Origin: Ectobius pallidus
Lineage: Eukaryota > Arthropoda > Insecta > Blattodea > Ectobiidae
Direction: 5' to 3'
Assembly (NCBI GenBank): GCA_964059195.1
Contig: CAXKWD010000002.1
Location: 164,740,559 to 164,804,558 of the forward strand
Length of the DNA stretch: 64,000 nt
A program made the position numbers and the translations under genes. Every line of letters begins with the position of its first letter. Within the stretch, counting starts at the first letter, position 1. Below the pieces are notes generated by a model, which was given only the letters and a program-made list of their open reading frames with translations, searched no databases and was not told the origin of the DNA. Shown piece by piece: positions 37,089 to 50,948 of this stretch.

Positions 37089-37551
37089 TGTTTTTACATT
37101 AACAATATAATCTCAAAAATTTATTGCGTTTCCGAGGAAACATAAGTTTATATGCAAAAGCAGTTGAAACTGTTCTTTTTCCAATCTTATACAATCCTGC
37201 TTTTTAATAGAAGCTGTATGCCTTCCCGGGATTCTCAGCCCTACAAACTTCCGTAAGCGTCGATTTTAGTTTTATTTCCGAAAGTTTCTTTTATGCTGTG
37301 AGTATGCGGATTTGAAAAAGATGTTATTTTTACCGATATGACTTTTTTCGTGTGAGTCGTTTTCAACGGTTCGACAGCCGTTATCTCGTAAACTATGGTA
37401 CATTTTTATTGTTGATGTACACGCTTTTATTCGCAATGAAATGTTTTGACGTTCGTCTCTTGGGAGTTTTTATGTACTAGGGTGATAAAATGGTTTTATT
37501 TCGACTTTTCTAAAATCCTGCGCGACTTTCATCTCCAAGAATAAAAAATAT
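37089..37551 (+). repeat. Reference monomer, type A1
   Basis: Type A starts after AAATATAC and reads TTTATTGCG where other types read GTCTTGTG or GTCTTATG. It has CCTGCTTTTTAATAG and CCCTACAAACTTCCGTAAG. The A1 form continues with GCGGATTTGAAAAAG and TTTTTACCGATATGAC, then GTGTGAGTCG, TTTTGACGTTCG and CTAGGGTGATAAAATGG. This copy also has AGCTGTATGCC (T for C), shared with the A1 monomers at 31076, 40787, 47712, 53723 and 60648, which makes it a lineage mark. I count 17 A1 copies. In the tetramer A1 is followed by B and preceded by D. Confidence 0.9.
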
Positions 37552-39401
37552 TGTTTTTACATTAACAATATAATGTCAAAAATGTCTTGTGTTTCCGAGG
37601 ATACATAAGTTTACATGCAAAAGCAGTTGAAACTGTTCTTTTTCCAATCTTATACAATCCTGCGCTTTAATAGAAGCTGCATGCCTTCCCGGGATTCTCA
37701 GCCCTGCCAACTTCCGTTAGCGTCGATTTTATTTTTATTTCCGAAAGTTTCATTTATGGTGTGAGTATGCGGAATTATAAACGATGTTATTTTTGCCGAT
37801 ATGACTTTTTTCGTGTGAGTCGTTTTCAACGGTTCGACAGCCGTTATCTCGTAAACTATGGTACATTTTTATTGTTGATGTACACGCTTTTATTCGCAAT
37901 GAAATGTTATGACGTTCGTCTCTTGGGAGTTTTTATGTACTAGGCTGATAAAATGGTTATATTTCGACTTTTCTAAAATCCTGCGCGTTTTTCATCTCCA
38001 AGAATAAAAAATATTGTTTTTACATTAACAATATAATCTCAAAAATGTCTTATGTTTCCGAGGAAACATAAGTTTATATGGCAAAGGCAGTTGAAACATT
38101 TTTTTTCCACTTTTATACAATCCTCCGCTTTTATAGAAGCTGCATCCCTTCCCGGGATTCTCAGCCCTGCCAACTTTCGTAAGCGTCTATTTTATTTTTA
38201 TTTCCGAAAGTTTTTTTATGCTGTGAGTGTGCGGAAATGTAAAAGATGTTATTTTTGCCGATGTAACTTTTTTCGTGCGAGGCGTTTTCAACGGTTCGAC
38301 AGCCGTTATCTTGTAAACTATGGTACATTTTTATTGTTGATGTACACGGTTTTATACGCAATGAAATGTTATGACGTTCGTCTCTTGGGAGTTTTTATGT
38401 ACTAGGCTGATAAAATGGTTTTATTTCGACTTTTGTAAAATCCTGCGCGATTTTCATCTCCAAGAATAAAAAAAATTGTTTTTACATTAACAATATAATC
38501 TCAAAAATGTCTTGTGTTTCCGAGGAAACAAGTTTATATGCCAAAGGCAGTTGAAACTGTTTTTTTTACACTGTTATAAAATCCTGCGCTTTTATAGAAG
38601 CTGCATGCCTTCCCGGGATTCTCAGCCATGCCAACTTCCGTAAGCGTCGATTTTATTTTTATTTCCGAAAGTTTCTTTTATGCCGTGAGTGTGCGGAATT
38701 GAAAAAGATGTTATTTTTGCCGATATGACTTTTTTCGTGCGAGGCGTTTTCAACGGTGAGAAAGCCTTTATCTCGTAAACTATGGTACATTTTTATTGTT
38801 GATGTACATGGTTATATTCGCAAAGAAAAGTTATGCCTTTTGTCATTTGGGAGGATTTATGTAGTACGCTGATAAAACGTTTTTATTTCGAGTTTTCAAA
38901 AATCCTGCGCGACTTTCATCTCCAAGAATAAAATATACTGTTTTTACATTAACAATATAATCTCAAAAATTTATTGCGTTTCCGAGGAAACATAAGTTTA
39001 TATGCAAAAGCAGTTGAAACTGTTCTTTTTCCAATCTTATACAATCCTGCTTTTTAATAGAAGCTGCATGCCTTCCCGGGATTCTTAGCCCTACAAACTT
39101 CCGTAAGCGTCGATTTTAGTTTTATTTCCGAAAGTTTCTTTTATGCTGTGAGTATGCGGATTTGAAAAAGATGTTATTTTTACCGATATGACTTTTTTCG
39201 TGTGAGTCGTTTTCAACGGTTCGACAGCCGTTATCTCGTAAACTATGGTACATTTTTATTGTTGATGTACACGCTTTTATTCGCAATGAAATGTTTTGAC
39301 GTTCGTCTCTTGGGAGTTTTTATGTACTAGGGTGATAAAATGGTTTTATTTCGACTTTCCTAAAATCCTGCGCGACTTTCATCTCCAAGAATAAAAAATA
39401 T

Positions 39402-39862
39402 TGTTTTTACATTAACAATATAATGTCAAAAATGTCTTGTGTTTCCGAGGATACATAAGTTTACATGCAAAAGCAGTTGAAACTGTTCTTTTTCCAATCT
39501 TATACAATCCTGCGCTTTAATAGAAGCTGCATGCCTTCCCGGGATTCTCAGCCCTGCCAAATTCCGTTAGCGTCGATTTTATTTTTATTTCCGAAAGTTT
39601 CATTTATGCTGTGAGTATGCGGAATTGTAAAAGATGTTATTTTTGCCGATATTACTTTTCTCATGTGAGGCGTTTTCAACGGTTCGATAAACTATTCGGT
39701 AAACTATGGTACATTTTTATTGCTGATGTACAAGGTTTTATTCGCAATGAAATGTTATGACGTTCGTCTCTTGGGAGTTTTTATGTACTAGGCTGATAAA
39801 ATGGTTTTATTTCGACTTTTCTAAAATCCTGCGCGTTTTTCATCTCCAAGAATAAAAAATAT
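39402..39862 (+). repeat. B-to-A2 chimeric monomer
   Basis: Type B to about 39,622 (GAGGATACATAAG, CCAAATTCCGTTAGCG, TTTCATTTATGC, GTGAGTATGCGG), then A2 (ATTGTAAAAG, GATATTACTTTTCTC, ATGTGAGGCG, TTGCTGATGTACAAGG). It carries the GATAAACTATTCGG replacement that otherwise occurs only in four A2 copies (43553, 49563, 56489, 62499). It stands in the B position of the tetramer. Confidence 0.88.
39688..39707 (+). repeat. 12-bp-spaced direct repeat replacing 14 bp of the monomer
   Basis: TAAACTAT occurs at 39,688 and 39,700. In normal monomers the stretch before the second copy is CAGCCGTTATCTCG. Here it is replaced by TAAACTATTCGG, a near copy of the adjacent TAAACTATGG, making the monomer 2 bp shorter (461 bp). 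The same replacement begins at 43,839, 49,849, 56,775 and 62,785. Confidence 0.88.
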
Positions 39863-42800
39863 TGTTTTTACATTAACAATATAATCTCAAAAATGTCTTA
39901 TGTTTCCGAGGAAACATAAGTTTATATGGCAAAGGCAGTTGAAACTTTTTTTTTCCACTTTTATACAATCCTCCGCTTTTATAGAAGCTGCATCCCTTCC
40001 CGGGATTCTCAGCCCTGCCAACTTTCGTAAGCGTCTATTTTATTTTTATTTCCGAAAGTTTTTTTATGCTGCGAGTGTGCGGAAATGTAAAAGATGTTAT
40101 TTTTGCCGATGTAACTTTTTTCGTGCGAGGCGTTTTCAACGGTTCGACAGCCGTTATCTTGTAAACTATGGTACATTTTTATTGTTGATGTACACGGTTT
40201 TATACGCAATGAAATGTTATGACGTTCGTCTCTTGGGAGTTTTTATGTACTAGGCTGATAAAATGGTTTTATTTCGACTTTTGTAAAATCCTGCGCGATT
40301 TTCATCTCCAAGAATAAAAAAAATTGTTTTTACATTAACAATATAATCTCAAAAATGTCTTGTGTTTCCGAGGAAACAAGTTTATATGCCAAAGGCAGTT
40401 GAAACTGTTTTTTTTACACTGTTATAAAATCCTGCGCTTTTATAGAAGCTGCATGCCTTCCCGGGATTCTCAGCCATGCCAACTTCCGTAAGCGTCGATT
40501 TTATTTTTATTTCCGAAAGTTTCTTTTATGCCGTGAGTGTGCGGAATTGAAAAAGATGTTATTTTTGCCGATATGACTTTTTTCGTGCGAGGCGTTTTCA
40601 ACGGTTCGAAAGCCTTTATCTCGTAAACTATGGTACATTTTTATTGTTGATGTACATGGTTATATTCGCAAAGAAAAGTTATGCCTTTTGTCATTTGGGA
40701 GGATTTATGTAGTACGCTGATAAAACGTTTTTATTTCGAGTTTTCAAAAATCCTGCGCGACTTTCATCTCCAAGAATAAAATATACTGTTTTTACATTAA
40801 CAATATAATCTCAAAAATTTATTGCGTTTCCGAGGAAACATAAGTTTATATGCAAAAGCAGTTGAAACTGTTCTTTTTCCAATCTTATACAATCCTGCTT
40901 TTTAATAGAAGCTGTATGCCTTCCCGGGATTCTCAGCCCTACAAACTTCCGTAAGCGTCGATTTTAGTTTTATTTCCGAAAGTTTCTTTTATGCTGTGAG
41001 TATGCGGATTTGAAAAAGATGTTATTTTTACCGATATGACTTTTTTCGTGTGAGTCGTTTTCAACGGTTCGACAGCCGTTATCTCGTAAACTATGGTACA
41101 TTTTTATTGTTGATGTACACGCTTTTATTCGCAATGAAATGTTTTGACGTTCGTCTCTTGGGAGTTTTTATGTACTAGGGTGATAAAATGGTTTTATTTC
41201 GACTTTTCTAAAATCCTGCGCGACTTTCATCTCCAAGAATAAAAAATATTGTTTTTACATTAACAATATAATGTCAAAAATGTCTTGTGTTTCCGAGGAT
41301 ACATAAGTTTACATGCAAAAGCAGTTGAAACTGTTCTTTTTCCAATCTTATACAATCCTGCGCTTTAATAGAAGCTGCATGCCTTCCCGGGATTCTCAGC
41401 CCTGCCAACTTCCGTTAGCGTCGATTTTATTTTTATTTCCGAAACTTTCATTTATGGTGTGAGTATGCGGAATTATAAACGATGTTATTTTTGCCGATAT
41501 GACTTTTTTCGTGTGAGTCGTTTTCAACGGTTCGACAGCCGTTATCTCGTAAACTATGGTACATTTTTATTGTTGATGTACACGCTTTTATTCGCAATGA
41601 AATGTTATGACGTTCGTCTCTTGGGAGTTTTTATGTACTAGGCTGATAAAATGGTTTTATTTCGACTTTTCTAAAATCCTGCGCGTTTTTCATCTCCAAG
41701 AATAAAAAATATTGTTTTTACATTAACAATATAATCTCAAAAATGTCTTATGTTTCCGAGGAAACATAAGTTTATATGGCAAAGGCAGTTGAAACATTTT
41801 TTTTCCACTTTTATACAATCCTCCGCTTTTATAGAAGCTGCATCCCTTCCCGGGATTCTCAGCCCTGCCAACTTTCGTAAGCGTCTATTTTATTTTTATT
41901 TCCGAAAGTTTTTTTATGCTGTGAGTGTGCGGAAATGTAAAAGATGTTATTTTTGCCGATGTAACTTTTTTCGTGCGAGGCGTTTTCAACGGTTCGACAG
42001 CCGTTATCTTGTAAACTATGGTACATTTTTGTTGTTGATGTACACGGTTTTATACGCAATGAAATGTTATGACGTTCGTCTCTTGGGAGTTTTTATGTAC
42101 TAGGCTGATAAAATGGTTTTATTTCGACTTTTGTAAAATCCTGCGCGATTTTCATCTCCAAGAATAAAAAAAATTGTTTTTACATTAACAATATAATCTC
42201 AAAAATGTCTTGTGTTTCCGAGGAAACAAGTTTATATGCCAAAGGCAGTTGAAACTGTTTTTTTTACACTGTTATAAAATCCTGCGCTTTTATAGAAGCT
42301 GCATGCCTTCCCGGGATTCTCAGCCATGCCAACTTCCGTAAGCGTCGATTTTATTTTTATTTCCGAAAGTTTCTTTTATGCCGTGAGTGTGCGGAATTGA
42401 AAAAGATGTTATTTTTGCCGATATGACTTTTTTCGTGCGAGGCGTTTTCAACGGTTCGAAAGCCTTTATCTCGTAAACTATGGTACATTTTTATTGTTGA
42501 TGTACATGGTTATATTCGCAAAGAAAAGTTATGCCTTTTGTCATTTGGGAGGATTTATGTAGTACGCTGATAAAACGTTTTTATTTCGAGTTTTCAAAAA
42601 TCCTGCGCGACTTTCATCTCCAAGAATAAAATATACTGTTTTTACATTAACAATATAATCTCAAAAATTTATTGCGTTTCCGAGGAAACATAAGTTTATA
42701 TGCAAAAGCAGTTGAAACTGTTCTTTTTCCAATCTTATACAATCCTGCTTTTTAATAGAAGCTGCATGCCTTCCCGGGATTCTTAGCCCTACAAACTTCC

Positions 42801-43099
42801 GTAAGCGTCGATTTTAGTTTTATTTCCGAAAGTTTCTTTTATGCTGTGAGTATGCGGATTTGAAAAAGATGTTATTTTTACCGATATGACTTTTTTCGTG
42901 TGAGTCGTTTTCAACGGTTCGACAGCCGTTATCTCGTAAACTATGGTACATTTTTATTGTTGATGTACACGCTTTTATTCGCAATGAAATGTTTTGACGT
43001 TCGTCTCTTGGGAGTTTTTATGTACTAGGGTGATAAAATGGTTTTATTTCGACTTTCCTAAAATCCTGCGCGACTTTCATCTCCAAGAATAAAAAATAT

Positions 43100-43552
43100 T
43101 GTTTTTACATTAACAATATAATGTCAAAAATGTCTTGTGTTTCCGAGGATACATAAGTTTACATGCAAAAGCAGTTGAAACTGTTCTTTTTCCAATCTTA
43201 TACAATCCTGCGCTTTAATAGAAGCTGCATGCCTTCCCGGGATTCTCAGCCCTGCCAACTTCCGTTAGCGTCGATTTTATTTTTATTTCCGAAAGTTTCA
43301 TTTATGCTGTGAGTATGCGGAATTATAAACGATGTTATTTTTGCCGAAATGACTTTTTTCGTGTGAGTCGTTTTCAACGGTTCGACAGCTGTTATCTCGT
43401 AAACTATGGTACATTTTTATTGTTGATGTACACGCAATGAAATGTTTTGACGTTCGTCTCTTGGGAGTTTTTATGTACTAGGGTGATAAAATTGTTTTAT
43501 TTCGACTTTTCTAAAATCCTGCGCGACTTTCATCTCCAAGAATAAAAAATAT
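43100..43552 (+). repeat. B monomer with 10-bp deletion (453 bp)
   Basis: GTACACGCTTTTATTCGCAATG is shortened to GTACACGCAATG at about 43,429-43,440. The lost 10 bp lie between two CGC triplets, so slippage between 3-bp repeats explains it. The B at 49100, in the matching pentamer 6,000 bp later, lacks the deletion. The copy at 56036 has it. Confidence 0.92.
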
Positions 43553-46500
43553 TGTTTTTACATTAACAATATAATCTCAAAAATTTATTGCGTTTCCGAG
43601 GAAACATAAGTTTATATGCAAAAGCAGTTGAAACTGTTCTTTTTCCAATCTTATACAATCCTGCTTTTTAATAGAAGCTGCATGCCTTCTCGGGATTCTC
43701 AGCCCTACAAACTTCCGTAAGCGTCGATTTTATTTTTATTTCCGAAAGTTTCTTTTATGCTGTGAGTGTGCGGAATTGTAAAAGATGTTATTTTTGCCGA
43801 TATTACTTTTCTCATGTGAGGCGTTTTCAACGGTTCGATAAACTATTCGGTAAACTATGGTGCATTTTTATTGCTGATGTACAAGGTTTTATTCGCAATG
43901 AAATGTTATGACGTTCGTCTCTTGGGAGTTTTTATGTACTAGGCTGATAAAATGGTTTTATTTCGACTTTTCTAAAATCCTGCGCGTTTTTCATCTCCAA
44001 GAATAAAAAATATTGTTTTTACATTAACAATATAATCTCAAAAATGTCTTATGTTTCCGAGGAAACATAAGTTTATATGGCAAAGGCAGTTGAAACTTTT
44101 TTTTTCCACTTTTATACAATCCTCCGCTTTTATAGAAGCTGCATCCCTTCCCGGGATTCTCAGCCCTGCCAACTTTCGTAAGCGTCTATTTTATTTTTAT
44201 TTCCGAAAGTTTTTTTATGCTGTGAGTGTGCGGAAATGTAAAAGATGTTATTTTTGCCGATGTAACTTTTTTCGTGCGAGGCGTTTTCAACGGTTCGACA
44301 GCCGTTATCTTGTAAACTATGGTACATTTTTATTGTTGATGTACACAGTTTTATACGCAATGAAATGTTATGACGTTCGTCTCTTGGGAGTTTTTATGTA
44401 CTAGGCTGATAAAATGGTTTTATTTCGACTTTTGTAAAATCCTGCGCGATTTTCATCTCCAAGAATAAAAAAAATTGTTTTTACATTAACAATATAATCT
44501 CAAAAATGTCTTGTGTTTCCGAGGAAACAAGTTTATATGCCAAAGGCAGTTGAAACTGTTTTTTTTACACTGTTATAAAATCCTGCGCTTTTATAGAAGC
44601 TGCATGCCTTCCCGGGATTCTCAGCCATGCCAACTTCCGTAAGCGTCGATTTTATTTTTATTTCCGAAAGTTTCCTTTATGCCGTGAGTGTGCGGAATTG
44701 AAAAAGATGTTATTTTTGCCGATATGACTTTTTTCGTGCGAGGCGTTTTCAACGGTTCGAAAGCCTTTATCTCGTAAACTATGGTACATTTTTATTGTTG
44801 ATGTACATGGTTATATTCGCAAAGAAAAGTTATGCCTTTTGTCATTTGGGAGGATTTATGTAGTACGCTGATAAAACGTTTTTATTTCGAGTTTTCAAAA
44901 ATCCTGCGCGACTTTCATCTCCAAGAATAAAATATACTGTTTTTACATTAACAATATAATCTCAAAAATTTATTGCGTTTCCGAGGAAACATAAGTTTAT
45001 ATGCAAAAGCAGTTGAAACTGTTCTTTTTCCAATCTTATACAATCCTGCTTATTAATAGAAGCTGCATGCCTTCCCGGGATTCTCAGCCCTACAAACTTC
45101 CGTAAGCGTCGATTTTATTTTTATTTCCGAAAGTTTCTTTTATGCTGTGAGTGTGCGGAATTGTAAAAGATGTTATTTTTGCCGATATTACTTTTCTCGT
45201 GTGAGGCGTTTTCAACGGTTCGACAGCCGTTATCTCGTAAACTATGGTACATTTTTATTGCTGATGTACAAGGTTTTATTCGCAATGAAATGTTATGACG
45301 TTCGTCTCTTGGGAGTTTTTATGTACTAGGCTGATAAAATGGTTTTATTTCGACTTTTCTAAAATCCTGCGCGTTTTTCATCTCCAAGAATAAAAAATAT
45401 TGTTTTTACATTAACAATATAATCTCAAAAATGTCTTATGTTTCCGAGGAATCATAAGTTTATATGCCAAAGGCAGTTGAAACTTTTTTTTCCACTTTTA
45501 TACAATCCTCCGCTTTTATAGAAGCTGCATCCCTTCCCGGGATTCTCAGCCCTGCCAACTTTCGTAAGCGTCTATTTTATTTTTATTTCCGAAAGTTTTT
45601 TTATGCTGTGAGTGTGCGGAAATGTAAAAGATGTTATTTTTGCCGATGTAACTTTTTTCGTGCGAGGCGTTTTCAACGGTTCGACAGCCGTTATCTTGTA
45701 AACTATGGTACATTTTTATTGTTGATGTACACGGTTTTATACGCAATGAAATGTTATGACGTTCGTCTCTTGGGAGTTTTTATGTACTAGGCTGATAAAA
45801 TGGTTTTATTTCGACTTTTGTAAAATCCTGCGCGATTTTCATCTCCAAGAATAAAAAAAATTGTTTTTACATTAACAATATAATCTCAAAAATGTCTTGT
45901 GTTTCCGAGGAAACAAGTTTATATGCCAAAGGCAGTTGAAACTGTTTTTTTTACACTGTTATAAAATCCTGCGCTTTTATAGAAGCTGCATGCCTTCCCG
46001 GGATTCTCAGCCATGCCAACTTCCGTAAGCGTCGATTTTATTTTTATTTCCGAAAGTTTCTTTTATGCCGTGAGTGTGCGGAATTGAAAAAGATGTTATT
46101 TTTGCCGATATGACTTTTTTCGTGCGAGGCGTATTCAACGGTTCGAAAGCCTTTATCTCGTAAACTATGGTACATTTTTATTGTTGATGTACATGGTTAT
46201 ATTCGCAAAGAAAAAGTTATGCCTTTTGTCATTTGGGAGGATTTATGTAGTACGCTGATAAAACGTTTTTATTTCGAGTTTTCAAAAATCCTGCGCGACT
46301 TTCATCTCCAAGAATAAAATATACTGTTTTTACATTAACAATATAATCTCAAAAATTTAATGCGTTTCCGAGGAAACATAAGTTTATATGCAAAAGCAGT
46401 TGAAACTGTTCTTTTTCCAATCTTATACAATCCTGCTTTTTAATAGAAGCTGCATGCCTTCCCGGGATTCTCAGCCCTACAAACTTACGTAAGCGTCGAT

Positions 46501-47711
46501 TTTAGTTTTATTTCCGAAAGTTTCTTTTATGCTGTGAGTATGCGGATTTGAAAAAGATGTTATTTTTACCGATATGACTTTTTTCGTGTGAGTCGTTTTC
46601 AACGGTTCGACAGCCGTTATCTCGTAAACTATGGTACATTTTTATTGTTGATGTACACGCTTTTATTCGCAATGAAATGTTATGACGTTCGTCTCTTGGG
46701 AGTTTTTATGTACTAGGCTGATAAAATGGTTTTATTTCGACTTTTCTAAAATCCTGAGCGTTTTTCATCTCCAAGAATAAAAAATATTGTTTTTACATTA
46801 ACAATATAATCTCAAAAATGTCTTATGTTCCCGAGGAAACATAAGTTTATATGGCAAAGGCAGTTGAAATTTTTTTTTTCCACTTTTATACAATCCTCCG
46901 CTTTTATAGAAGCTGCATCCCTTCCCGGGATTCTCAGCCCTGCCAACTTTCGTAAGCGTCTATTTTATTTTTATTTCCGAAAGTTTTTTTATGCTGTGAG
47001 TGTGCGGAAATGTAAAAGATGTTATTTTTGCCGATGTAACTTTTTTCGTGCGAGGCGTTTTCAACGGTTCGACAGCCGTTATCTTGTAAACTATGGTACA
47101 TTTTTATTGTTGATGTACTCGGTTTTATACGCAATGAAATGTTATGACGTTCGTCTCTTGGGAGTTTTTATGTACTAGGCTGATAAAATGGTTTTATTTC
47201 GACTTTTGTAAAATCCTGCGCGATTTTCATCTCCAAGAATAAAAAAAATTGTTTTTACATTAACAATATAATCTCAAAAATGTCTTGTGTTTCCGAGGAA
47301 ACAAGTTTATATGCCAAAGGCAGTTGAAACTGTTTTTTTTACACTGTTATAAAATCCTGCGCTTTTATAGAAGCTGCATGCCTTCCCGGGATTCTCAGCC
47401 ATGCCAACTTCCGTAAGCGTCGATTTTATTTTTATTTCCGAAAGTTTCTTTTATGCCGTGAGTGTGCGGAATTGAAAAAGATGTTATTTTTGCCGATATG
47501 ACTTTTTTCGTGCGAGGCGTTTTCAACGGTTCGAAAGCCTTTATCTCGTAAACTATGGTACATTTTTATTGTTGATGTACATGGTTATATTCGCAAAGAA
47601 AAGTTATGCCTTTTGTCATTTGGGAGGATTTATGTAGTACGCTGATAAAACGTTTTTATTTCGAGTTTTCAAAAATCCTGCGCGACTTTCATCTCCAAGA
47701 ATAAAATATAC

Positions 47712-48636
47712 TGTTTTTACATTAACAATATAATCTCAAAAATTTATTGCGTTTCCGAGGAAACATAAGTTTATATGCAAAAGCAGTTGAAACTGTTCTT
47801 TTTCCAATCTTATACAATCCTGCTTTTTAATAGAAGCTGTATGCCTTCCCGGGATTCTCAGCCCTACAAACTTCCGTAAGCGTCGATTTTAGTTTTATTT
47901 CCGAAAGTTTCTTTTATGCTGTGAGTATGCGGATTTGAAAAAGATGTTATTTTTACCGATATGACTTTTTTCGTGTGAGTCGTTTTCAACGGTTCGACAG
48001 CCGTTATCTCGTAAACTATGGTACATTTTTATTGTTGATGTACACGCTTTTATTCGCAATGAAATGTTATGACGTTCGTCTCTTGGGAGTTTTTATGTAC
48101 TAGGCTGATAAAATGGTTTTATTTCGACTTTTGTAAAATCCTGCGCGATTTTCATCTCCAAGAATAAAAAAAATTGTTTTTACATTAACAATATAATCTC
48201 AAAAATGTCTTGTGTTTCCGAGGAAACAAGTTTATATGCCAAAGGCAGTTGAAACTGTTTTTTTTACACTGTTATAAAATCCTGCGCTTTTATAGAAGCT
48301 GCATGCCTTCCCGGGATTCTCAGCCATGCCAACTTCCGTAAGCGTCGATTTTATTTTTATTTCCGAAAGTTTCTTTTATGCCGTGAGTGTGCGGAATTGA
48401 AAAAGATGTTATTTTTGCCGATATGACTTTTTTCGTGCGAGGCGTTTTCAACGGTTCGAAAGCCTTTATCTCGTAAACTATGGTACATTTTTATTGTTGA
48501 TGTACATGGTTATATTCGCAAAGAAAAGTTATGCCTTTTGTCATTTGGGAGGATTTATGTAGTACGCTGATAAAACGTTTTTATTTCGAGTTTTCAAAAA
48601 TCCTGCGCGACTTTCATCTCCAAGAATAAAATATAC
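47712..48636 (+). repeat. Dimer A1/C - D, shortest HOR unit
   Basis: The A1 at 47712 has an A1 body (GCGGATTTGAAAAAG, GTGTGAGTCG) but a C-like end (TTATGACG, CTAGGCTG, CTTTTGTAAAATCC, GCGCGATTTTCATC) and is followed by D at 48175. An exchange between A1 and C inside the second half of the monomer would remove two monomers (B and C) exactly and leave this hybrid. Its partner is 60648-61572. Confidence 0.85.
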
Positions 48637-50948
48637 TGTTTTTACATTAACAATATAATCTCAAAAATTTATTGCGTTTCCGAGGAAACATAAGTTTATA
48701 TGCAAAAGCAGTTGAAACTGTTCTTTTTCCAATCTTATACAATCCTGCTTTTTAATAGAAGCTGCATGCCTTCCCGGGATTCTTAGCCCTACAAACTTCC
48801 GTAAGCGTCGATTTTAGTTTTATTTCCGAAAGTTTCTTTTATGCTGTGAGTATGCGGATTTGAAAAAGATGTTATTTTTACCGATATGACTTTTTTCGTG
48901 TGAGTCGTTTTCAACGGTTCGACAGCCGTTATCTCGTAAACTATGGTACATTTTTATTGTTGATGTACACGCTTTTATTCGCAATGAAATGTTTTGACGT
49001 TCGTCTCTTGGGAGTTTTTATGTACTAGGGTGATAAAATGGTTTTATTTCGACTTTCCTAAAATCCTGCGCGACTTTCATCTCCAAGAATAAAAAATATT
49101 GTTTTTACATTAACAATATAATGTCAAAAATGTCTTGTGTTTCCGAGGATACATAAGTTTACATGCAAAAGCAGTTGAAACTGTTCTTTTTCCAATCTTA
49201 TACAATCCTGCGCTTTAATAGAAGCTGCATGCCTTCCCGGGATTCTCAGCCCTGCCAACTTCCGTTAGCGTCGATTTTATTTTTATTTCCGAAAGTTTCA
49301 TTTATGCTGTGAGTATGCGGAATTATAAACGATGTTATTTTTGCCGAAATGACTTTTTTCGTGTGAGTCGTTTTCAACGGTTCGACAGCTGTTATCTCGT
49401 AAACTATGGTACATTTTTATTGTTGATGTACACGCTTTTATTCGCAATGAAATGTTTTGACGTTCGTCTCTTGGGAGTTTTTATGTACTAGGGTGATAAA
49501 ATTGTTTTATTTCGACTTTTCTAAAATCCTGCGCGACTTTCATCTCCAAGAATAAAAAATATTGTTTTTACATTAACAATATAATCTCAAAAATTTATTG
49601 CGTTTCCGAGGAAACATAAGTTTATATGCAAAAGCAGTTGAAACTGTTCTTTTTCCAATCTTATACAATCCTGCTTTTTAATAGAAGCTGCATGCCTTCT
49701 CGGGATTCTCAGCCCTACAAACTTCCGTAAGCGTCGATTTTATTTTTATTTCCGAAAGTTTCTTTTATGCTGTGAGTGTGCGGAATTGTAAAAGATGTTA
49801 TTTTTGCCGATATTACTTTTCTCATGTGAGGCGTTTTCAACGGTTCGATAAACTATTCGGTAAACTATGGTGCATTTTTATTGCTGATGTACAAGGTTTT
49901 ATTCGCAATGAAATGTTATGACGTTCGTCTCTTGGGAGTTTTTATGTACTAGGCTGATAAAATGGTTTTATTTCGACTTTTCTAAAATCCTGCGCGTTTT
50001 TCATCTCCAAGAATAAAAAATATTGTTTTTACATTAACAATATAATCTCAAAAATGTGTTATGTTTCCGAGGAAACATAAGTTTATATGGCAAAGGCAGT
50101 TGAAACTTTTTTTTTCCACTTTTATACAATCCTCCGCTTTTATAGAAGCTGCATCCCTTCCCGGGATTCTCAGCCCTGCCAACTTTCGTAAGCGTCTATT
50201 TTATTTTTATTTCCGAAAGTTTTTTTATGCTGCGAGTGTGCGGAAATGTAAAAGATGTTATTTTTGCCGATGTAACTTTTTTCGTGCGAGGCGTTTTCAA
50301 CGGTTCGACAGCCGTTATCTTGTAAACTATGGTACATTTTTATTGTTGATGTACACAGTTTTATACGCAATGAAATGTTATGACGTTCGTCTCTTGGGAG
50401 TTTTTATGTACTAGGCTGATAAAATGGTTTTATTTCGACTTTTGTAAAATCCTGCGCGATTTTCATCTCCAAGAATAAAAAAAATTGTTTTTACATTAAC
50501 AATATAATCTCAAAAATGTCTTGTGTTTCCGAGGAAACAAGTTTATATGCCAAAGGCAGTTGAAACTGTTTTTTTTTACACTGTTATAAAATCCTGCGCT
50601 TTTATAGAAGCTGCATGCTTTCCCGGGATTCTCAGCCATGCCAACTTCCGTAAGCGTCGATTTTATTTTTATTTCCGAAAGTTTCCTTTATGCCGTGAGT
50701 GTGCGGAATTGAAAAAGATGTTATTTTTGCCGATATGACTTTTTTCGTGCGAGGCGTTTTCAACGGTTCGAAAGACTTTATCTCGTAAACTATGGTACAT
50801 TTTTATTGTTGATGTACATGGTTATATTCGCAAAGAAAAGTTATGCCTTTTGTCATTTGGGAGGATTTATGTAGTACGCTGATAAAACGTTTTTATTTCG
50901 AGTTTTCAAAAATCCTGCGCGACTTTCATCTCCAAGAATAAAATATAC

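Larger units (their letters stand above)
34776..40786. repeat. A2, then E-B-C-D, A1-B-C-D, A1-B/A2-C-D
   Basis: Starts: 34776 (A2), 35239 (E), 35702 (B), 36165 (C), 36627 (D), 37089 (A1), 37552 (B), 38015 (C), 38477 (D), 38939 (A1), 39402 (B/A2 chimera), 39863 (C), 40325 (D). From A2 to the A1 at 38939 it repeats 28763-33.3 kb at an offset of 6,013 bp, including TTATGGTGTGAG, GAAACATTTTTTTT, CAACGGTGAGAAAGCC and ATTCTTAGCCC. Private changes include ATCTCCTAGAATAA near 35,685 and GGTTATATTTCG near 37,957. Confidence 0.9.
40787..50948. repeat. Macro-unit copy 1: monomers 90-111
   Basis: Starts and types: 40787 A1, 41250 B, 41713 C, 42175 D; 42637 A1, 43100 B (10-bp deletion), 43553 A2, 44014 C, 44476 D; 44938 A2, 45401 C, 45862 D; 46325 A1, 46788 C, 47250 D; 47712 A1, 48175 D; 48637 A1, 49100 B, 49563 A2, 50024 C, 50486 D. 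The whole series recurs 12,936 bp later in the same order with the same private marks (TTTTTGTTGTTG in the C at 41713, GAATCATAAG in the C at 45401, ATCCTGAGCG at the end of the A1 at 46325, GATGTACTCGG in the C at 46788, GCATGCTTTCCC in the D at 50486). Confidence 0.92.
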
